This document shows positions 30,698 to 36,611 of a stretch of 36,611 nt of DNA, piece by piece. Origin of the DNA: Phaeovulum vinaykumarii (GTDB lineage Bacteria; Pseudomonadota; Alphaproteobacteria; Rhodobacterales; Rhodobacteraceae). The notes beneath the pieces were generated by a model. The model was not told the DNA's origin and did no database searches. It saw only the letters and a program-made list of their open reading frames with translations. The stretch is from NCBI RefSeq assembly GCF_900156695.1, contig NZ_FTOM01000012.1:1-36611 (forward strand). Reading direction: 5' to 3'. Both the position numbers and the translations under genes were made by a program. Each line of letters opens with the position of its first letter. Positions within the stretch are counted from its first letter, which is position 1.

Positions 30698-31161
30698 AGG
30701 TTCTTGGATTTCGCGGCGACCCGAAGGCCCCCCGCTATGCCGTCGTGTCGGAGGTGGGCGGCGTCTACACCTTGGAAAACGCCGCCAGCGACAACAAGTT
30801 GTCCGTCCCTGCCTCGATCGGGGAGGACGCCGATGCCGAACGGCTGGACTGGCTGTACCGCGAAATCCTCGCGATCTTCGATGCCCACCCAGGCATCGAG
30901 AAGGTGATGATCAAGCAGAACGAATACACACAAAGCGACACCAAGGCGAAGCGCAAATCTGCCCATGCCGATGCCGCCGTCGTGCTCGCCTGTGCCCATC
31001 GCGGTATCCCGGTCGAGATGAAGATCTACTCGTCCATGCCTACGACGAGCAAGGACACGAAGCAGCACGCCGAAACCCGGGTCGGCAAGACCGACAAGTA
31101 CTGGGATACCAAGATGGCGGACGCCGTGAACGCGGCATGGTGGGGGCTTAAACGGCCATGA
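30694..31161 (+). CDS. RNase-H-fold-like protein (DUF3010-like), candidate
   Basis: Unknown protein (155 aa) coupled by ATGA overlaps to both neighbours. The pattern suggests a RuvC/RNase-H-like fold: strand 1 MKVLGFRGD, strands AVVSEVGGVYTLEN, a helix LDWLYREILAIFDAHPG, then strand KVMIKQNEY, a helix with HADAAVVLACAHRGIPVEMK, and a final helix KMADAVNAAWWGL. The same order occurs in DUF3010-type proteins. Possible acidic residues are Asp9 and the late Asp in KMADAVNA. Whether it is an active nuclease is not shown. Sitting between HsdS and the kinase, it is probably part of the defence operon. The start at 30694 is set by the overlap; the frame upstream lies in hsdS. Confidence 0.55.
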   Translation: MKVLGFRGDPKAPRYAVVSEVGGVYTLENAASDNKLSVPASIGEDADAERLDWLYREILAIFDAHPGIEKVMIKQNEYTQSDTKAKRKSAHADAAVVLACAHRGIPVEMKIYSSMPTTSKDTKQHAETRVGKTDKYWDTKMADAVNAAWWGLKRP

Positions 31162-32234
31162 ACCACCTTGTCCCCGTCACGCTCATGCCTGGCATGAGCC
31201 TCTATAAGTACCACTTGCTGAGCAAGATCGGTGAGGGATCATTTGGTGAGGTCTGGCTGGCGCGGGAAGGTGCCCTGCAGCGGGACTTTGCCATCAAGAT
31301 TCTGAAGCCACGCTACACTGTCGACCATAGGCTGAAGGAAGCCCGGATCGGGAACGTCCTCTCCCACAATAATCTCGTCCACGTCTATCAAGCCGACGTT
31401 GTGAACGTTCAAGGCTCTGATGTGGTCATCCTCGCCATGGACTACCAGCCAAACGGGTCGGTCGAGACCTTGGCAAATCCTGCAGGGTATCTGCCTCTTG
31501 GGGCCGTTCTGCGGACAGCCCGCGATATCCTTCAGGGGCTGGAATACCTCCACTCTCGGGGCTTCTTCCACAACGATATCAAGCCCGGGAACATTCTGAT
31601 TGGCCCGCAACAGCAGGCGATGCTTTCAGACTACGGTATTACCGGGATCTCCTCGAATGGAGCGCCGGTGCCAGCGCCGGATGCCTACCTGCTGCACCGG
31701 GCGCCTGAGGTCGTAACCACGGGGAACATCGGCGTCAGCTCCGACATCTTCCAAGTTGGAATGACCCTTGCGAGATTGCTGATCCACCTTGATCACCTTT
31801 GTGCAGTTTGGTCTCAGATCGGGCGGGCAGAGTTCGAACGGGCGATTGTCGAAGGAAAGCTTCTCACATCCAAAGACTTCGGGTGCCACATCCCGGCGGC
31901 AGTGCGGCGCGTGATCCTGAAAGCCGTCGATCCCGATCCGGCCAAACGGTACACTAGCGCGCTCGAGATGCGGCGCGCGCTCGAAAAGCTGGACTATCCC
32001 GGACACTGGACCGTCGACGCTGCCGGCAATGAGGTCGGCAAATGCGGGACCTACGAGTTCTCCCACTCGGCCTCGCCGATGGCAGGCGGGAAGTTCGACG
32101 TGACCTGCAGCAAGTGCAATGTGGTCTCGGGCAATTCGCAGCGCGTCACCCAGTTTTGCAAGCGGGGTCTAACCCAGAAGCAGGCGGAAAAGGTCGTCGC
32201 GGACTTCAAGCAATTCGTGGTGACAGGCAAATGA
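31158..32234 (+). CDS. Serine/threonine protein kinase within the hsd operon
   Basis: Eukaryote-like protein kinase (358 aa). Motifs in order: glycine loop IGEGSFGEVWLAREG (from Gly25), catalytic lysine in FAIKILKP (Lys47), GLEYLHSRGFFHNDIKPGNI (catalytic Asp140; the HRD arginine is Asn139), LSDYGITG (metal-binding Asp158, DYG instead of DFG) and RAPEVVTTGNIGVSSDIFQV. The kinase domain ends near residue 280 (DPDPAKRYTSALEMRRALEK). The tail of about 75 residues contains CGTYEFSH and CSKCNVVSGNS, possibly zinc-binding, and a short helix. No membrane segment is present, so it is cytoplasmic. Lack of the HRD arginine suggests activation without loop phosphorylation. It is coupled by 4-nt overlaps to both neighbours, an unusual position between HsdS and HsdR. 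Confidence 0.95.
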   Translation: MNHLVPVTLMPGMSLYKYHLLSKIGEGSFGEVWLAREGALQRDFAIKILKPRYTVDHRLKEARIGNVLSHNNLVHVYQADVVNVQGSDVVILAMDYQPNGSVETLANPAGYLPLGAVLRTARDILQGLEYLHSRGFFHNDIKPGNILIGPQQQAMLSDYGITGISSNGAPVPAPDAYLLHRAPEVVTTGNIGVSSDIFQVGMTLARLLIHLDHLCAVWSQIGRAEFERAIVEGKLLTSKDFGCHIPAAVRRVILKAVDPDPAKRYTSALEMRRALEKLDYPGHWTVDAAGNEVGKCGTYEFSHSASPMAGGKFDVTCSKCNVVSGNSQRVTQFCKRGLTQKQAEKVVADFKQFVVTGK

Positions 32235-35200
32235 CCTTCATCGCCGCTGAGAAACACCAATCCCAGGTGCCGGCACTTCAGCTGCTGGTCGCGCTTGGGT
32301 TCACGCCGCTCTCGCAGAAGGAATCGCTGCGCCTCCGAGGTGGCCGCTTGCGGAACGTCGTGCTGGATGACGTGCTCGCCGAGCAGCTGATGCGCATCAA
32401 CCGCTTTACCCATCGGGGCCGCGAGTATGCCTTCGACCTCGAGGACGCGCACGAGGCGATGCGGCGGCTCAAGCCCACGCCGGACCGCCTGAAGGGGCTG
32501 CGGGGAACGAACCAAGACATCTACGACACGCTTGTCCTCGGCACGACGATCACGAAGTCCATCAACGGCGACTCGAAGAGCTACTCGTTCCGCTACATCG
32601 ATTGGGAGCGGCCGGAGAACAACGTCTTTCACGTCACGGCAGAGTTCTCGGTCGAGCGGACCGCATTGAGCCAGACCAGGCGCTGCGACATCGTCGCCTT
32701 CGTGAACGGCATCCCGATCATGGTGATCGAGAACAAGCGGCCGACCGAGAGCCTGAAGAAGGCGGACAGCCAGCTGATCGGATACCAGAACGAGGACAAC
32801 ATCCCGCAACTCTTCCACTTCGCCCAGCTGCTGATCGGCATGAACCGCAGCGAGGCGCGTTACGCGACGGTGGGCACGCCGCGGAAATTCTGGCAGACTT
32901 GGCGCGACGAGGAAGATACCGACGAGGCCATCGCGCCCGTCGCCAACCGCTTGCTCACCGCAGCGGAAAAGGAAGCCATCTTCTCCGGGGATTTCGCAGT
33001 CGCGCGCGCCTATTTCGATGCTCTGGCCACTGAGGGCGACCGCGCGGTCACGGCTCAGGACCGGATCTTGTACGCGCTGTGCCGCCCCGAGCGGCTGCTT
33101 GACCTTATCCGCCGCTTCACCGTGTTCGACGGTGGTCTGCGCAAGATTGCACGCCATCAGCAGTTCTTTGGCATTCGGCGCGCGGTCGAAACGGTCAAGC
33201 AGCACGACCTGAGTGGCGCGCGCAAGGGCGGGGTCATCTGGCACACGCAGGGTTCGGGCAAGTCCTTGACGATGGTGATGCTGGGCCGCGCGTTGGCCCT
33301 CGAGCGCAGCATCGAGAACCCGCGGATCATCATCGTCACCGATCGCGATGATCTCGACAAACAGATCAAGGATACCTTCAAATCCTGTGACCTTGAGCCG
33401 GTCCGGGCGACGAGCGGCTCTCACCTGCTGGATCTGGTTCGCAACCGGGCTCCGCTGGTCACCACGATCATCAACAAGTTCGATACCGCGCTGAAGAACA
33501 GCAAGCAGGCGGACGACGATTCGAGCATTTTCGTGCTGGTGGACGAGAGCCACCGGACGCAGACGGGGCGGTATGGTGGCCACAGCCAGTTCGCAGCGAA
33601 GATGCGCCGCCTTTTGCCCCGGGCCTGCTACCTTGGCTTCACGGGCACACCGTTGCTGAAGAAGGAAAAGAACACGCTGTCGACCTTTGGGCGGCTGATC
33701 CACCGCTACGCCATCGATGAAGCAGTTGCCGACGAGGCTGTTGTGCCGCTGCTTTACGAAGGGCGGCTGGTTGAGCAGCAGGTCTCAGGGAATGTGATCG
33801 ATCGCTGGTTCGAGAAGATCAGCGAAGGGCTGACCGAGAGCCAGAAGCGCGATCTGAAGCGGAAGTTTTCCCGTATGGATGCGCTCTCGAAGACCGATCA
33901 GGCCATCCGCGCCAAGGCGTTCGACATCTCCGAGCACTTTCGCCAGCACTGGCAGGGAACCGGTTTCAAAGCGCAACTCGTCGCCCCTTCGAAAGCGGCG
34001 GCGGTTCGCTTCAAAGAGGTTCTCGACGAGATCGGCCACGTCTCGAGTGCGATCATCATCTCGCCGCCCGATGAAAACGAGGGCAACGAGGAAATCGATC
34101 AGGAGTCCAAGGATCTCGTGCGCGGTTTCTGGTCGAAGATGATGGCGCGATACAAGACAGAGGAAGAGTACAATCGCCAGAGCATCGATGCTTTCAAGGG
34201 GTCAGGCGATCCGGAGATCCTGATCGTTGTCTCCAAGCTTCTCACAGGTTTCGACGCTCCTCGGAACACGGTGCTTTACGTCTGCAAGGCCTTGAAGGAG
34301 CATAATCTCCTGCAGGCCATTGCACGCGTGAACCGGCTCTACGAGGACGATGGCACGGAGAAGCAGTTCGGCTTCATCATCGATTACGAAGGACTGCTCG
34401 GTGAGCTTGACAGCGCCCTGACGACCTACAGCGCTTTCGAGGGGTACGAGGCGGCCGACCTTGCGGGCACGGTGCATGACGTTCGCGAGGAGATCCGCAA
34501 GCTGACCCAGCTGCATGACCAGCTTTGGGATATTTTCAAGCCGGTTCGAAACAAGAAGGACATGGAGCAATTCGAGCAGCACCTCGCAGATGAGGCATTG
34601 CGCCACGAGTTCTATGCGCGCCTCAAGGCCTTCAGCCGTTGCCTGCATATCTCGCTGTCTTCGGACAAGCTGTTTGATGTTTTCGACGAGACCAAGGTCG
34701 ATGCTTTGAAGCGTGACTGGAAGCAGTTCTCCGAGCTCAAACGCTCGGTCCAGCTTCGCTATCAGGAGACGGTGGATGTTCGCGAGTTTGAACCCAAGAT
34801 CCAAAGGCTGCTCGATGATCACGTGGTCGCGATGCCGGCCTCGGTTATCATCGAGATGGTGAACATCAATGACCCCGACGCCCTGAAGGCTGTCGTCGAG
34901 GAAACGGGTATCTCCGAAGCTTCGAAAGCGGATCGTATTGCCAGCGCAACGCGACGAGCCATCACCGAGAAATTAGATGAGGATCCAACCTTCTATAAAC
35001 GCTTCTCCGAACTCCTCGAGGAGACTATCCGCGCCTATCGCGAAAAACGCCTCTCCGAGCGGGAATATCTCAAAAGCGTCGTGGATCTCGCGAGCAAGGT
35101 AGCGCGCAAAGATCGGGGCCGGGATGTTCCGGAGAGCATCCGAGGTGACGAGGATGCGCAGGCATTCTTTGGCGTTCTGGTTGGTCAGCTGAAGGCTGCG

Positions 35201-35446
35201 GACAATGAGCCGTTGGCTGAGGGCGAGACTGCAGCGATCGCCAACGCGATCATCGGCATTGTCAAATCGCATCTGATCGTAGGCATCTGGTCGAACGAAG
35301 TGGCCCAGAACAATCTGCGCAATGCCATCGATGACTATTTCTTCGACGTCCTGCGCGACGAGAGGGGCGTCGACCTGTCGGTGGAGGTGCTCGACGATCT
35401 CGAGCTTAAAATCATGGGACTTGCCCGCGCCCGGTTTGCTGTATGA
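32231..35446 (+). CDS. hsdR: Type I restriction endonuclease/translocase subunit
   Basis: HsdR (1071 aa), the DNA translocase and nuclease of a type I system. The N-terminal nuclease shows RRCDIVAFVNGIPIMVIENK followed by RP (a PD-(D/E)xK site with Glu167 and Lys169). The motor has TQGSGKSLTMVMLGRAL (Walker A Lys344), LVDESHRTQ from Asp438, YLGFTGTPLL near residue 470, and VSKLLTGFDAPRNTVLYVCK followed by ALKEHNLLQAIARVNRLYED (helicase motifs V-VI). The C-terminal 330 residues are helical, for binding HsdM. Length is normal and all motifs are intact. The start at 32231 overlaps the kinase by 4 nt. It lies after the kinase rather than next to hsdM, a less usual gene order. Confidence 0.98.
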   Translation: MTFIAAEKHQSQVPALQLLVALGFTPLSQKESLRLRGGRLRNVVLDDVLAEQLMRINRFTHRGREYAFDLEDAHEAMRRLKPTPDRLKGLRGTNQDIYDTLVLGTTITKSINGDSKSYSFRYIDWERPENNVFHVTAEFSVERTALSQTRRCDIVAFVNGIPIMVIENKRPTESLKKADSQLIGYQNEDNIPQLFHFAQLLIGMNRSEARYATVGTPRKFWQTWRDEEDTDEAIAPVANRLLTAAEKEAIFSGDFAVARAYFDALATEGDRAVTAQDRILYALCRPERLLDLIRRFTVFDGGLRKIARHQQFFGIRRAVETVKQHDLSGARKGGVIWHTQGSGKSLTMVMLGRALALERSIENPRIIIVTDRDDLDKQIKDTFKSCDLEPVRATSGSHLLDLVRNRAPLVTTIINKFDTALKNSKQADDDSSIFVLVDESHRTQTGRYGGHSQFAAKMRRLLPRACYLGFTGTPLLKKEKNTLSTFGRLIHRYAIDEAVADEAVVPLLYEGRLVEQQVSGNVIDRWFEKISEGLTESQKRDLKRKFSRMDALSKTDQAIRAKAFDISEHFRQHWQGTGFKAQLVAPSKAAAVRFKEVLDEIGHVSSAIIISPPDENEGNEEIDQESKDLVRGFWSKMMARYKTEEEYNRQSIDAFKGSGDPEILIVVSKLLTGFDAPRNTVLYVCKALKEHNLLQAIARVNRLYEDDGTEKQFGFIIDYEGLLGELDSALTTYSAFEGYEAADLAGTVHDVREEIRKLTQLHDQLWDIFKPVRNKKDMEQFEQHLADEALRHEFYARLKAFSRCLHISLSSDKLFDVFDETKVDALKRDWKQFSELKRSVQLRYQETVDVREFEPKIQRLLDDHVVAMPASVIIEMVNINDPDALKAVVEETGISEASKADRIASATRRAITEKLDEDPTFYKRFSELLEETIRAYREKRLSEREYLKSVVDLASKVARKDRGRDVPESIRGDEDAQAFFGVLVGQLKAADNEPLAEGETAAIANAIIGIVKSHLIVGIWSNEVAQNNLRNAIDDYFFDVLRDERGVDLSVEVLDDLELKIMGLARARFAV

Positions 35447-36159
35447 CGCGGGAATTGCACCACCTGCGGTACGGCGCACAGGAAATCCAGTACGAGATCG
35501 TTCGTCGCCCTAGGAAGACGCTGGAGATCGCCGTCGAGCCGGATGCGTCAGTTTTGATTGCCGCGCCAGAGGATGCGACGCTCGAGGTCATCGAGGCGAA
35601 GCTACGGAAGCGGGCGGCGTGGGTGACACGGCAGCAGCGGTACTTCACCCAGTTCCTGCCGCGGACACCGGAGCGCAGGTTCATCGCCGGGGAAACGCAT
35701 CTCTACCTTGGGCGCCAGTATCGGCTCAAAGTCGTGCCGCATATCCAGGAAAGCGTGAAGCTGATCCGCGGATTCATAGTCGTCCAGACGCACCGGCCGA
35801 CCAGTTCGGAGGTAACGCGGGATCTGCTCGAAGCATGGTATCGAGACAGAGCTCACATCAAGTTCCCGGAGCGGATCGCGTTATGTCTCGACCTCTTCCC
35901 GGATCCCGAGGCTTTCCGCCCGAAGGGTCTCATCGTGCGGCAGACCCGACAGAGATGGGGGTCGATGTCTCCGGCGAGACGCTTGCTCCTCAATCGCAGC
36001 CTCGTACAAGCCCCGATTGACGCCATAGACTACGTGATCACTCACGAGCTTTGCCATATCGCGGTGCCACATCACGGCGCGGCGTTTTTCGAGCTTCTCG
36101 ACAAGGTTATGCCCGATTGGGAGCGTCGAAAGCAGAGGCTGGAGCGGGTGATGGCATAA
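35443..36159 (+). CDS. YgjP-like zinc metallopeptidase (DUF45/WLM type)
   Basis: YgjP-family protein (238 aa). The zinc motif VITHELCHIAVPHHGAAFFE gives His201, Glu202, His205 and a third histidine (His211), as in M48-like metallopeptidases. It is preceded by the family block QRWGSMSPARRLLLNRSLVQ. The N-terminal part (YEIVRRPRKTLEIAVEPDAS) is the usual beta-strand domain. It overlaps hsdR by 4 nt. YgjP-like genes occur next to type I restriction operons in many bacteria, but their substrate and their role in defence are unknown. It is the last gene of the operon. Confidence 0.95.
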   Translation: MTRELHHLRYGAQEIQYEIVRRPRKTLEIAVEPDASVLIAAPEDATLEVIEAKLRKRAAWVTRQQRYFTQFLPRTPERRFIAGETHLYLGRQYRLKVVPHIQESVKLIRGFIVVQTHRPTSSEVTRDLLEAWYRDRAHIKFPERIALCLDLFPDPEAFRPKGLIVRQTRQRWGSMSPARRLLLNRSLVQAPIDAIDYVITHELCHIAVPHHGAAFFELLDKVMPDWERRKQRLERVMA

Positions 36160-36269
36160 TGTTGGCACGGCCGTCGGCAAAAGAGTTACATAACATCTAT
36201 TATCCGACCTACTTGTGTAGGCGCTAAGCAGAAATGCCTCATGCGAACAAAGTTAAAGTGTCACCCTCC
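36160..36269. other. Spacer after the restriction operon
   Basis: About 110 nt of relatively AT-rich sequence with a small hairpin (CCTAC TTGT GTAGG, 36208-36221). No terminator with a T-run was seen. No gene is supported. Confidence 0.4.
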
Positions 36270-36551
36270 TCATGGTCCCGGTTCGACGCCTTGGAAGATG
36301 CACATGGGATGGATCATGACGCGCGAGCGTGAGGTTGACATCCGGTCAGCGTCACCCGGCGCATCGACAGCTTGAAGACCAATCAACGACCTCAGCTCTT
36401 GCCACTGAAATCCTTCGTGTTGACCGTCTGCAATGGCTCCAGCGCTGCTCGCTGCGATGGGCTCGAAGCGGCCGTCCATGGCACGACGCAGCAAAATCCC
36501 GGGCCGAATGTCGCTGATGCGGACAAAGCGACCATTTTGTCGAATACGCAT
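36270..36551 (-). CDS. Doubtful partial ORF at the window edge
   Basis: Minus-strand ORF of 93 codons (MRIRQNGRFVRISDIRPGIL then LRRAMDGRFEPIAASSAGAI), ending near 36270. Further upstream the protein-like reading seems to lie in another frame (KLDVLTDHEGLILLAAREGN, 36541-36600), as if a frameshift near 36545 had split one gene that starts beyond the window. Not recognised; it may be a pseudogene. Confidence 0.3.
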   Translation of the reverse strand: MRIRQNGRFVRISDIRPGILLRRAMDGRFEPIAASSAGAIADGQHEGFQWQELRSLIGLQAVDAPGDADRMSTSRSRVMIHPMCIFQGVEPGP

Positions 36552-36611
36552 TGCCTTCTCGCGCCGCCAGCAATATCAGGCCTTCATGATCAGTCAGCAC
36601 ATCCAGCTTGC

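Noticed and set aside
1-36611. tRNA, rRNA and replication or partition genes
   Set aside because: No cloverleaf, rRNA-like segment, Rep, ParA or ParB protein was recognised on either strand; the short search by eye cannot exclude a divergent tRNA.

Overview
The sequence is GC-rich with strong G/C third-position bias. It carries an HvrA-like H-NS protein, a plasmid-type SSB, and a block of DUF932, RadC-like, strawberry-notch, Toprim and DUF2493 genes. This suggests an accessory replicon or integrated element of an alphaproteobacterium, most likely of the Rhodobacteraceae (Paracoccus/Rhodobacter type). That assignment is inference from gene content. No rRNA, tRNA, CRISPR array, integrase, or replication or partition gene was recognised.

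Layout. 1-500 holds a dense series of hairpins and no convincing gene. 501-3967 (minus strand) holds an unknown gene, an IS1595-family transposase next to a LysR-like remnant, a secreted staphylococcal-nuclease-like protein and an H-NS-family protein. 4396-5443 holds ssb and a parD antitoxin whose parE partner is broken by an internal deletion. 5782-7710 holds an RTX calcium-binding protein and a divergent unknown gene. 7902-10395 is a complete IS66-family element with exact 8-bp target duplications. 10515-14420 is a co-directional run of DUF932, RadC-like and four unknown genes. 14421-16759 is a toxin/antitoxin hotspot: a HTH/PIN pair flanked by a 236-bp direct repeat of the preceding gene's 3' end, then an AbiEii-like nucleotidyltransferase with a small partner. 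16844-24016 holds a small repeat protein, a large methylase/helicase fusion of strawberry-notch type, a Toprim protein and a DUF2493 protein. 24231-26033 is a second cargo block (zinc ribbon, degenerate HNH/AP2, WGR) that also ends in a copy of the preceding gene's 3' end. 26374-36159 is an eight-gene type I restriction-modification operon, followed by an edge region with a doubtful partial ORF.

How the genes work together. The DUF932/RadC/strawberry-notch/Toprim/DUF2493 genes look like the conserved DNA-metabolism backbone of the element. Cargo sits directly after backbone stop codons, twice with a copied 3' end, suggesting repeated acquisition at gene ends. The most unusual unit is the restriction operon. 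It runs as half-HsdS, HsdM, RhuM, full HsdS, an RNase-H-like candidate, a Ser/Thr kinase, HsdR and a YgjP-like metallopeptidase, with 4-9 nt overlaps at every junction. Two specificity subunits plus a kinase and a peptidase embedded between and after the canonical genes suggest an elaborated, possibly signal-controlled defence system.
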